Positions 52,288 through 60,166 of a DNA stretch of 64,000 nt are shown one piece after another. Position numbers and translations under genes: made by a program. The notes below the pieces were generated by a model, which searched no databases, was not told where the DNA came from, and was given only the letters and a program-made list of their open reading frames with translations. Position 1 is the stretch's first letter; each line of letters opens with the position of its first letter. Source of the DNA: Alphaproteobacteria bacterium (GTDB lineage: Bacteria; Myxococcota_A; UBA796; GCA-2862545); NCBI GenBank assembly GCA_020632925.1, contig JACKER010000009.1, forward strand, positions 310,001-374,000. The letters are read 5' to 3'.

Positions 52288-53145
52288 GTGGAGGTCACGC
52301 TCGCCGTCAGCCCCGACGCCGACGACCTGTTCATGGTCAGGGCGCTGCTCGAGGGCGCGCTGGACACCGGACCGTACACGTTCCGGATCTCGAGCTCGCC
52401 GACCGACGCGCTGAACACGATCGCGAGCGGCGAGGCCGGCCCCGACGTGGTCGCGGTGAGCATCGCGCACTGGCCGCGGATCGCCGCACGCTACCAGCTC
52501 CTGCCCCACGGCGGCTCGATGGGAGAGGGCTACGGTCCGGTCGTGGTCGCGCACCCGGGGGGCCCGGCCCGCCTCGAGGACCTCGCGGGGCGGCGGCTCG
52601 CGGTCCCGGGGCTGACGACGACCGCCTGGCTCGCGCTGCGCCTGCTCCGTCCGGATCTGGGAGCGGAGCCGGTGGTGGTGCCGATCGACCCCTACCAGCG
52701 GGTCTTCGACGCGCTCGACGCTGGCGAGGTGGACGCCGCGCTGCTCATCCACGAAGGCCGCCTGACCTATGAGGATCAGGGCCTGGTGCGTCTCCTCGAG
52801 CTCGGCGAGGCGTGGTCGGCGCTGACCGGCGGCCTGCCGCTCCCCCTCGGTGGCAACGTCATCCGGCGCGACCTGCCCGAGGAGCACAAGGCTGCCATCT
52901 CCGAGCTGCTGCGCGCCAGCATCCGCCACGCGCTGGACCACCGCGACCAGGCGATCGCCTGGCTCCTCGCCCGCGGGGGCGCGCTGCGGACGCCGGAGCG
53001 CGTCTCGACCTACCTGTCGATGTACGCGAACGAGCGCACGGCGGACTACGGTGAGCAGGGCCGCGAGGCGATCCGCGACCTCCTGGCCCGCGCGGTGGCC
53101 GCGGGGATGCTGCCCGACGCGGGGCCCGTCGACTTCTCCCCCTAG
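52288..53145 (+). CDS. MqnA/MqnD/SBP-family protein (futalosine menaquinone pathway-like)
   Basis: 285 aa with a periplasmic-binding-protein-like fold. VDAALLIHEGRLTYEDQGL and LPLPLGGNVIRRDL are MqnD-like signatures. The N-terminus LAVSPDADDLFMVRALLEG corresponds to the usual SPCPNDTF segment, but has DADD in place of CPND. Related proteins make 1,4-dihydroxy-6-naphthoate; divergent family members may act differently. The change near the active site lowers confidence in a strict MqnD role. GTG 52288 follows the PP2C stop by 6 bases. The Nudix gene converges, sharing 4 bases. Confidence 0.85.
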   Translation: MEVTLAVSPDADDLFMVRALLEGALDTGPYTFRISSSPTDALNTIASGEAGPDVVAVSIAHWPRIAARYQLLPHGGSMGEGYGPVVVAHPGGPARLEDLAGRRLAVPGLTTTAWLALRLLRPDLGAEPVVVPIDPYQRVFDALDAGEVDAALLIHEGRLTYEDQGLVRLLELGEAWSALTGGLPLPLGGNVIRRDLPEEHKAAISELLRASIRHALDHRDQAIAWLLARGGALRTPERVSTYLSMYANERTADYGEQGREAIRDLLARAVAAGMLPDAGPVDFSP

Positions 53146-53933
53146 ATTCGGGTGCCTTCGCGCCAGGCGGCCCAGCCCTGGCCGTCCCAGGTGATGCCGT
53201 CCGCGAGGCCCGGGACGGCGGGTGCGCCGTGCTCCGGGTGACCGGGGAGCTTGAGCGACAGCCCCTGATCGCCGAACTCCAGGATGGGCTGGATCGGTGT
53301 ACCCGCGGGGCGGTCCGCGGCGAGGACCGCGTCCACGTCGTCGTGCTCGGCCAACTCACGCAGCGTCCACCAGGTGGGCGGCGCCATCGGGAACGCCGCC
53401 TGGTCGGTCGCCGACAGGGCTCGGCGCGGCGAGATCCAGGACGAGGCGACGGTCTCCCCCTCGTCGTGCCGCGCCTCCCCCTCGGGCGCGCGGGCCACGA
53501 GGAAGCGCGTGTCGTACCGGCGAGGCTCGACCTCCGGCGTCACCCACCAGCTCCAGGCGCGGAGCAGGTCGAGGTCCAGCAGGGCCTGCTCGAGCAGCTC
53601 GGTGAAGGCGCCGCCCGCCAGCAGGCGCTCGCGTGCTCCGGCCCCGGGCGCCGTGGGTCCGAGCCACAGCCCGGACTCCTCGAACGTCTCGCGGATCGCC
53701 GCGACGCCGATCGCGCGCGCGACCTCGCGATCGGACTCTCCGGGCACGACCAGGTCTCCACGGACCGAGGCGTGCTGCCCGAGCCGGTCGGTGGCGTCCA
53801 CGCGCCCGCCGGGGAAGACCCAGGCGTTCGGCAGGAACCCCACCCGGCGGTTCCGCTGGACCATGAAGACCTCGGGCCCCTCGGACCCGTCGCGCAGCAG
53901 CAGCACGGTCGCCGCGGGCTTCGGCTCGCTCAC
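53142..53933 (-). CDS. Nudix hydrolase (NUDT19-like)
   Basis: 263 aa. The Nudix box is intact: the GVAAIRETFEESGLWLG segment carries G...RE-x2-EE-x-G-x. The insert EVEPRRYDTRFLVARAP and DEGETVASSWISPRRAL are features of NUDT7/19-like enzymes, which act on CoA or ADP-ribose-type dinucleotides. GTG 53933 has GGAGG at 5-base spacing; an upstream in-frame ATG at 53954 would add seven residues. It ends with a 4-base overlap of the converging MqnA/D-like gene. Confidence 0.92.
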   Translation of the reverse strand: MSEPKPAATVLLLRDGSEGPEVFMVQRNRRVGFLPNAWVFPGGRVDATDRLGQHASVRGDLVVPGESDREVARAIGVAAIRETFEESGLWLGPTAPGAGARERLLAGGAFTELLEQALLDLDLLRAWSWWVTPEVEPRRYDTRFLVARAPEGEARHDEGETVASSWISPRRALSATDQAAFPMAPPTWWTLRELAEHDDVDAVLAADRPAGTPIQPILEFGDQGLSLKLPGHPEHGAPAVPGLADGITWDGQGWAAWREGTRI

Positions 53934-53966
53934 GGACACCTCCGCGGCCCGCATAACCGCTCGGCC

Positions 53967-56699
53967 TCAGCGACCGAGCCGCCACGACAGGCCGAGCGCC
54001 AGACGCAGATCGGGCGCGCCCACCCCCGCCCCGAGCCCCGTGCCGGCGGCGAGCCGCAGCGCACCCGCGTCGCCCACCTCGCGCGTCGCCGACACCAGGC
54101 CCTGCACCGGGGTGGCGCCGGGCTCGCCCGCGTCGGCCGTCCAGCGCTCGCCCGCGAGCTCGAGCCCCACGGAGAAGCCGTCGGCGGGGCGCGCCGCGAC
54201 CCCGAGGCCCGCCGTGACTGCCGGCGTGACGGCCAGTGACCCGATCGACCCGCCCGTTCCCGAGCGGAACCCGACCTCCGCCGACAGCAGCGCGCCCTCG
54301 AGATCGAGCGTGGTCACCGCGGCGAGCGCCGTCCCCGCGCGGCCGGCCCCGAGCCCGATCGCCGCGTCGCCCGTGGGCAGGGACAGGTCCGCCAGCAGGC
54401 CCGCGGCCACCGACCCTGCTCGCAGAGCGCACAGCTCCGAGGACAGCCGCACGTCGCCCAGGGCCGTCGGTCGATCCGTCAGCTCCCCGCCGATCGAGGC
54501 GTGGACCGGGAGCTCGGCCCCCACCCGCAGGGGACCGAGCCGGCCGAAGCCCTGCAGGCGGACGGTGCTGACCGCGTGCAGCAGCGGCACGTCCTCGCCG
54601 TCGTCCGCGTGGTACACGAGCGGATCGTCCGCGTGGTCCAGCCAGGCCGTGGCCCCGGCGCGGTCACGCTCCCCGACCGTCTCGACGACCACGAGCTCCC
54701 CACCGTCGACCGAGGGGCCGAAGCGGTCCACGTCCAGCGCCGCGTCCTGCGCGAGCGCCGCCCCGGGCACCAGCGCGCCGGCCGCCACCACCCGACGGCG
54801 GCGACGCACGGCCGCGAGCGCCAGCGCCAGGGCACCCCAGCCCGCGGCAGCACCGCCGGCCACGTCGCACGTCCCTCCGCCGAAGGTCCCGGGAGACGCG
54901 AACGGATCGGCCTCGCCTCGGTCCGGCGGCGGTGGCGGGCCGCCATCCTCGATGACCGGGTCGTCGAGCTCGTCGCAGAAGGAGTCCTCGCGGTCGGGAT
55001 CGAGGCGGTCCGGGAGCCCGTCGCAGTCGATGTCCCCGTCGGCCTCGTCCGCGTCCGGGATGCCGTCCCCGTCGCTGTTCGTGTCCTGGAAGTCGGGCTT
55101 GCCGTCGCGATCCGTGTCGTCGGCCACGCCGTCGCCGTCGAAGTCGAACTCGATCGCGTCGCTCCACCCGTCGCCGTCGCTGTCGTCGTCGTGCATGTCG
55201 GGGACGCCGTCGCCGTCGGTGTCCTTCTCGCCCTCGACCCCGTCCGGGATGCCGTCGCCGTCGCTGTCCGTGTCGTACAGGTCGGGGGTGCCGTCGCCGT
55301 CGAAGTCCCCTTCCCCCTCGGCGCCGTCGCGCAGCCCGTCGTCGTCGCTGTCGGTGTCGAGACGGTCGTCCACGCCGTCGCCGTCGCTGTCCGCGTCCGC
55401 CTCGAGCGCGTCGGGGAGCCCGTCCCCGTCGCTGTCCGCGTCCTTCCAGTCGCCGACGCCGTCCCCGTCGGAGTCGACGGTCCCCTCCTCGGTGTCCCCG
55501 TACCCGTCGCCGTCCGCGTCCAGGTCCACGAAGTCCGCCAGCCCGTCGCCGTCCGTGTCGACCGCGCCCTCGAGGGCGTCGTCGATGCCGTCCCCGTCGC
55601 TGTCCACGTCCGGGCCACGACCCAGCCGGTCGTCCAACACGTCGGCGATGCCGTCCCCGTCCGTGTCCACGTCGTCCGTGGGGTCGCGCGGGTCCGTCTC
55701 CCACAGGTCGACGAAGCCGTCCGCGTCGACGTCCTCCTCCGCGTCCGTCCACCCGCCGCCGTCGGTGTCTGCGCTCGTCGGGTCGGTGCGGGTGCTGGGA
55801 TCGGTGTCGGGCAGGAAGCAGCCGGCGCCCAGGTTCGTCGTCGGCAACGCGGTGGTGTACCCACGCTCGAGCCCGTCGGGCAGCCCGTCCTCGTCCGTGT
55901 CGCACTCGAACGCGTCGAGGACCCCGTCACCGTCGAGATCGAAGGCCTCGTCACCGTCGGGCACGCCGTCGTCGTCGGTGTCCCCGTCGTTCACGCCCGT
56001 CCCGAGCTCGAGCTCCTGCGGGTACGTCAGCCCGTCGTTGTCGAAGTCGATCCGGATGCTGTCGGAGAGGCCTGGCGACAGCGCGGTGCACGCGGACACC
56101 AGGCCGTCGCACGCCGTGAGGTCCACCGCCGGCTCCGCCCAGCTCGTGCCCGTGAACGCGGCGATCCGGAACGCGCCGCTCGGGTACACCCCCAGGTCGT
56201 CGTGCAGCACCGAGCGCGGCAGCTGCACGTCCACCCAGGGGAAGCCGGCCTCCGTCACGAAGCGGACCTCGCCGGTCGCGCGCCGCCCGTACCCGGTGGG
56301 CGACACCACGGTGCGCGCGGGCTGCAGCCCGAAGGCGCCCGGCGGGTTGGTCCAGGCGAGCACGTTGTTGCCCGGCCCCTCGATCGTGATCAGCGCCTCC
56401 CAGTTGTCGTTGTTGCCGTCCGTCGACAGCGGGAAGGCCCAGAGCCCGTTCGTGGTGGGCTCCGCGGCCACGCGCGCACGCAGGAAGAAGGTGTCCGCGT
56501 CCGCGTACCACCACACCACGGGCGTCGTGGCGTCGCCGACCAGGTCCAGACCGGCGTCGGCCGGGGGTACGAGCTGATCGCCCTCTGGATCCTCGAAGGG
56601 CAGCTGGGTCCGCGCCAGCGGCAACCATTGCTCCGCCGCCGGGAAGGGTACGGCCGCCGCCGCCACCCCCGAGAGCACACCGACCCCGACCGGGAACAT
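53967..56699 (-). CDS. TSP3-repeat secreted protein fused in frame to an outer-membrane-type domain
   Basis: 910 aa. A signal peptide (about 1-21) is followed by a domain of about 190 residues with no clear family. From about residue 215 to 580 there are many thrombospondin type 3 repeats (D-x-D-x-D-G Ca-binding loops). At about 610-636 a Cys (GGGTCDVAGG), a hydrophobic helix (WGALALALAAV) and RRRRR form a MYXO-CTERM-like sorting signal. The frame then continues: VRRRRRVVAAGALVPGAALA reads as an Arg-led signal peptide, and the last about 270 residues (SIGGELTDRPTALGDVRLSSEL, LGLSWRLGR) look like an outer-membrane beta-barrel. No stop separates them. ATG 56699 follows GGAGGACAGGCG. Confidence 0.85.
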   Translation of the reverse strand: MFPVGVGVLSGVAAAAVPFPAAEQWLPLARTQLPFEDPEGDQLVPPADAGLDLVGDATTPVVWWYADADTFFLRARVAAEPTTNGLWAFPLSTDGNNDNWEALITIEGPGNNVLAWTNPPGAFGLQPARTVVSPTGYGRRATGEVRFVTEAGFPWVDVQLPRSVLHDDLGVYPSGAFRIAAFTGTSWAEPAVDLTACDGLVSACTALSPGLSDSIRIDFDNDGLTYPQELELGTGVNDGDTDDDGVPDGDEAFDLDGDGVLDAFECDTDEDGLPDGLERGYTTALPTTNLGAGCFLPDTDPSTRTDPTSADTDGGGWTDAEEDVDADGFVDLWETDPRDPTDDVDTDGDGIADVLDDRLGRGPDVDSDGDGIDDALEGAVDTDGDGLADFVDLDADGDGYGDTEEGTVDSDGDGVGDWKDADSDGDGLPDALEADADSDGDGVDDRLDTDSDDDGLRDGAEGEGDFDGDGTPDLYDTDSDGDGIPDGVEGEKDTDGDGVPDMHDDDSDGDGWSDAIEFDFDGDGVADDTDRDGKPDFQDTNSDGDGIPDADEADGDIDCDGLPDRLDPDREDSFCDELDDPVIEDGGPPPPPDRGEADPFASPGTFGGGTCDVAGGAAAGWGALALALAAVRRRRRVVAAGALVPGAALAQDAALDVDRFGPSVDGGELVVVETVGERDRAGATAWLDHADDPLVYHADDGEDVPLLHAVSTVRLQGFGRLGPLRVGAELPVHASIGGELTDRPTALGDVRLSSELCALRAGSVAAGLLADLSLPTGDAAIGLGAGRAGTALAAVTTLDLEGALLSAEVGFRSGTGGSIGSLAVTPAVTAGLGVAARPADGFSVGLELAGERWTADAGEPGATPVQGLVSATREVGDAGALRLAAGTGLGAGVGAPDLRLALGLSWRLGR
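54990..56050. repeat. coding repeat tract of TSP3 units
   Basis: The DNA that encodes the thrombospondin type 3 repeats is full of related short units of the form gtcgccgtcgctgtcc. They are unevenly spaced, read in one frame, and translate to Ca-binding Asp repeats, so they are protein repeats rather than a non-coding array. Such tracts can slip and change repeat number. Confidence 0.8.
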
Positions 56700-56779
56700 C
56701 GCCTGTCCTCCGCGCCTTCACACTAGCCGGTCCGCGTGCCGATGACACCGGTCCACCCTCAGAGGGTACCCTGCGCACC

Positions 56780-59700
56780 ATGATCACCCTGCTCGCCCTG
56801 GGCCTGTCCCCCACGTTCGCCGCCCCTCCGGCCACCGTCCTCGAGCACCGCGTGGACGTGACGGTCGACAGCTCGCGGAGGCTCTCCGAGGACGTCCTGT
56901 GGACCGTGAGGATCGACGATCCGGCGGCCTGCACCGCCGGGCTCATCGCCCCACCCGGCCTGGACGGCGCGATGGACGGCGGCGCGCTCGTGCTCGAAGA
57001 GCTCCTCGTGGTGCCGAACGACGTGAGCGCCGGGACCGTGTTCACGCTGCGGACCAACCGCAAGCTCGACCGCGCCGAGCACTCGGGCATCTTCCTGACC
57101 GCCCCCGACCTGGCGACCGAGCAGGCGTCGATCACGGTGAACATCCCCCTGTCCCAGCCGCTCACCGTGTGGGCGGACGACCTGGCGCTCCCCACCTTCG
57201 AGACCAAGCGGTCGCGCAAGGTGACGTTCTCCTGGACCGATCTGCCGCCCGGCACCGTCGCCCAGGCGGCCTGGTCCACGCACACCGACTGGTTCGAGGC
57301 GGGCGAGAACATCCGGTCCGCCGTCGAGGGGAAGCTCGCCAACAAGGACGCTCTCGGTCGCGAGCACGCCGCGGGGATCGAGGGGCTCGGCGTCGCTGGC
57401 ATCGCCGAGAAGGCGTTCCGCGCGGTCACGCTGGAGCAGGGCCCGACCGGCTCCTGGGTCAGCGCCCGTCCCGCTCGGGACACGCTGGACGCGAAGAGCG
57501 GGACCGCGGCCGATCGCGGCGTCGTGCTGATGTCGATGCTGAAGCTCGCCGGTTTCGAGGCGATCCCCGCCTACTACCGACCGGCGGGCGTCTACGGCGT
57601 GTTGCCGGTCTCGGTCCCCGCCCCCACCCTGTTGCCGCGGCCGCTGGTGGTCGTGCGGCGCAAGGACGGCGACGTCTTCATCGACCCGGCGGCGGATCGC
57701 GTGGCCATCCCGGACCGTCCGGCCTCGTTGCTCGGTGCCACGGTCTGGGTCCCGGGCGAGCTCCCGACCCACCTCCCGGAGATCGGCGTGGTGGACGGCG
57801 CCGTCGCGATCAACAGCTCGATGCAGCTCGACGGCGACGGCGGCGCCACGTACCACGTCGCGGTCCAGGCGACGGGCGCCGCGCAGGAGTACCTCCGCAA
57901 CCTCCTGGCGCCGCTGGACGAGGCCGGTCGGACCGAGGCCTTCGCGCGCCTGGTGCGCCAGGGTCACCCGCAGACCACCTCGCTCCTCGCCAACATCAGC
58001 GGCGCCGAGAAGGCCACCAAGCCACTCAAGATCAGCATCTCCGGCCGTGATCTCGGGGTGCTCGGCGAGGTGCCGTACGGCCTGCGGGGCAACATCGCTC
58101 CCCTGCTCGCCCCGGCGCTGGCGGCCTGGCTGCCCCCGCGCATCCGCATCATCGAGTCCATCCAGATCACGCCGCCCACGACGGTGCAGATCCTCGGGAT
58201 CTCGACGCCCGAGTCGCTGTTCCACCCCGAGGCCCTGGTCGGCCGGACGGTGAAGTGGGAGGGCCGGCAGATCACGCTGACCAGCGAGGTCGAGCGCCCC
58301 TACCGAGCCACCACGCCGGCGATGGAGGAGCGCGCGACCGCGTTCCTCGCCGAGCAGGCGCCGCTCGGTGCGGACGTGCTCCTGTTCACGACCGCGTCCG
58401 GATCGACGGCGAAGGCTGTGCGGACCGCGCCCGAGCTGTCCCCGGGCGACCGCGCCGTGCTCGAGGCGTTGTTGTGGTTCTCGACCGACAACCGCGGCAA
58501 GGCGGAGAAGACGCTCGCGAAGGCGTCGCCCACGGTGGGCTTCGAGGCCCTGGTGGCCGGGCTCACCCACTGGGCCGATCCGAAGGACCTGCGGCCGTGG
58601 ATGGCGCTGCTCCAGGTCGCCGACGAGAACGACGTCCAGCGGGTGCAGGTGATGGAGGGCCTCGAGAAGGCGGGCGCCCGTCGGGACGCCTGGGAGCTCG
58701 GCCTGCAGCTGCGCGCCAGCCCCGATCCGGACGTGCGCGTCCGGGCGCTGCTCGCCGTCGAGCGCCTCCAGGGGCCCGAGCCCGACCCCGAGGTCGATCC
58801 GGACGCCGCGACCGCCTGGGTCGAGCCGATGGAGCTGATCGTCGACGCCCAGCGCGCTGCGACCGAGATCTCCTCCGCGCCCGACCCGCGGGTCGTGTTC
58901 CGGCTGGCCGAGCTGTCGATCGAGCGTGGCGACGTGGCCGGGACCGAGGCGCTGCTCGAGAAGGTCGACCGGACGGGGCTCGCCGAGGTGCTGCTCGCCG
59001 ACGCCGCCGCCGTGGGCGGTGTCCCGCGGGACGAGGTCCGCGAGCGCGTCGAGGCCGCGGTCGCTCGCGACCCCAAGGATCCGCTGGTGGTCTCGATCGC
59101 TGCCGATGCGCTGGGAAGGGTGGGCGACGCCGAGGGGGCCCAGCACCACGCCATCACGGCGGCGCGTCTCGCCCACCGCGACCCCGAGCTCTGGGCGCTG
59201 GCGGTGGAGAAGTCGCTGCAGGCGGGCGACCTGCTCACCGCGGTGGAGGCCGCGCGCCGGGCCAGCGATCTCGACCCGCAGTCCAAGAGCCGCGCCATGC
59301 GTTGGGCGACCCTCGCCACGGCCGCGCTCGATCGCGACGGCGTGGACGCCGCCCGGATGCGCGCCTCGCTCCCGCCCATCGCGTCCTGGCCTCCAGGGAT
59401 CGACGAGCGCATCGCCCTCGATCCGTCCGCGATGCTCGCCGTCCTGCAGCTCGCCGATCACGAGGTCGTCGCCGAGCCGCGCCTGCTGTCCATGCGCGCC
59501 CAGATGCGCATCGACCAGGACATGCTCGACGAGGCGGCGCGCGACGGGCTCGTCCTCGCCACGGTCCACGGCGTCACCGAGGGCTGGGCGCTCACCTTCG
59601 CGTCGACGGCCGGCCGGCAGTACAGCACCGTCGCGCTCAAGCAGCTCGATCAGGCCGCGAAGACCGAGCTGACGGCGCAGGTGACCCGCATGGAGGTCCG

Positions 59701-60166
59701 GCTGATCAGCGGCTCGGGCGATCCGGCCGAGGACGCCCGGCGCCTCGACGACCCCCGCGCGCGGGCGGTGCTCCAGACCGTCTCCGACCCCAAGGGTGTG
59801 GCCGCGCTCGTCGAAGGCTGGACCCCCGATCTGCCGACGCCCTCCAACAAGCCGCCGGCGACGGGGTTCAAGCTCAACAAGTACCTGTCGGGGCCGGGCT
59901 ACGTGGGCTTCTCCAACCCGGAAGCAGCCGTCGCCGTGGTGCACGTGGGGGGTGTGACCGGCCTGCTGCCACCCCCGCTGGGCGCGATGTACACCACGCG
60001 GTCCCAGGCGGTGCAGCGGATCGAGGACGGAGGCCAGATCCTCCGACTCGAAGGGGGCGTGGTCCCGCTCTACGCCGCGTTCGTGGTGCGCGACGGCGAG
60101 GAGTGGATCGGGCTCGGCTTCACCGCCGCGGCCGCCCACCAGGCGATCCGGTCCACGGCCCCATGA
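56780..60166 (+). CDS. large exported protein with inactive transglutaminase-like domain and helical repeats
   Basis: 1128 aa. Signal peptide (MITLLALGLSPTFAA). The first 250 residues resemble DUF3857, a beta-rich domain. A transglutaminase-like segment follows (about 235-330: SGTAADRGVVLMSMLKLAGFEAIPAYYRPAG), but the position of the catalytic Cys of the GDCKD motif is Ala (GTAAD), so it is likely non-catalytic. The C-terminal 550 residues are TPR-like helices (for example ELWALAVEKSLQAGDLLTAVEAARRASDLD). It is probably a periplasmic scaffold. It is divergent from the TSP3 gene by 80 bases, and the next gene starts inside its stop (ATGA). Confidence 0.83.
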   Translation: MITLLALGLSPTFAAPPATVLEHRVDVTVDSSRRLSEDVLWTVRIDDPAACTAGLIAPPGLDGAMDGGALVLEELLVVPNDVSAGTVFTLRTNRKLDRAEHSGIFLTAPDLATEQASITVNIPLSQPLTVWADDLALPTFETKRSRKVTFSWTDLPPGTVAQAAWSTHTDWFEAGENIRSAVEGKLANKDALGREHAAGIEGLGVAGIAEKAFRAVTLEQGPTGSWVSARPARDTLDAKSGTAADRGVVLMSMLKLAGFEAIPAYYRPAGVYGVLPVSVPAPTLLPRPLVVVRRKDGDVFIDPAADRVAIPDRPASLLGATVWVPGELPTHLPEIGVVDGAVAINSSMQLDGDGGATYHVAVQATGAAQEYLRNLLAPLDEAGRTEAFARLVRQGHPQTTSLLANISGAEKATKPLKISISGRDLGVLGEVPYGLRGNIAPLLAPALAAWLPPRIRIIESIQITPPTTVQILGISTPESLFHPEALVGRTVKWEGRQITLTSEVERPYRATTPAMEERATAFLAEQAPLGADVLLFTTASGSTAKAVRTAPELSPGDRAVLEALLWFSTDNRGKAEKTLAKASPTVGFEALVAGLTHWADPKDLRPWMALLQVADENDVQRVQVMEGLEKAGARRDAWELGLQLRASPDPDVRVRALLAVERLQGPEPDPEVDPDAATAWVEPMELIVDAQRAATEISSAPDPRVVFRLAELSIERGDVAGTEALLEKVDRTGLAEVLLADAAAVGGVPRDEVRERVEAAVARDPKDPLVVSIAADALGRVGDAEGAQHHAITAARLAHRDPELWALAVEKSLQAGDLLTAVEAARRASDLDPQSKSRAMRWATLATAALDRDGVDAARMRASLPPIASWPPGIDERIALDPSAMLAVLQLADHEVVAEPRLLSMRAQMRIDQDMLDEAARDGLVLATVHGVTEGWALTFASTAGRQYSTVALKQLDQAAKTELTAQVTRMEVRLISGSGDPAEDARRLDDPRARAVLQTVSDPKGVAALVEGWTPDLPTPSNKPPATGFKLNKYLSGPGYVGFSNPEAAVAVVHVGGVTGLLPPPLGAMYTTRSQAVQRIEDGGQILRLEGGVVPLYAAFVVRDGEEWIGLGFTAAAAHQAIRSTAP

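Noticed and set aside
54990..56050. Regular short repeats that might suggest a CRISPR array
   Set aside because: No constant-length unit and spacers; the repeats translate in one frame to Asp-rich TSP3 calcium-binding repeats.
56759..60139. 1126-codon open frame on the minus strand opposite the transglutaminase-like gene
   Set aside because: High GC removes stops in antisense frames. Its translation is a monotonous His/Arg/Gly/Asp mix without domains, while the plus-strand frame has a signal peptide and recognisable folds.
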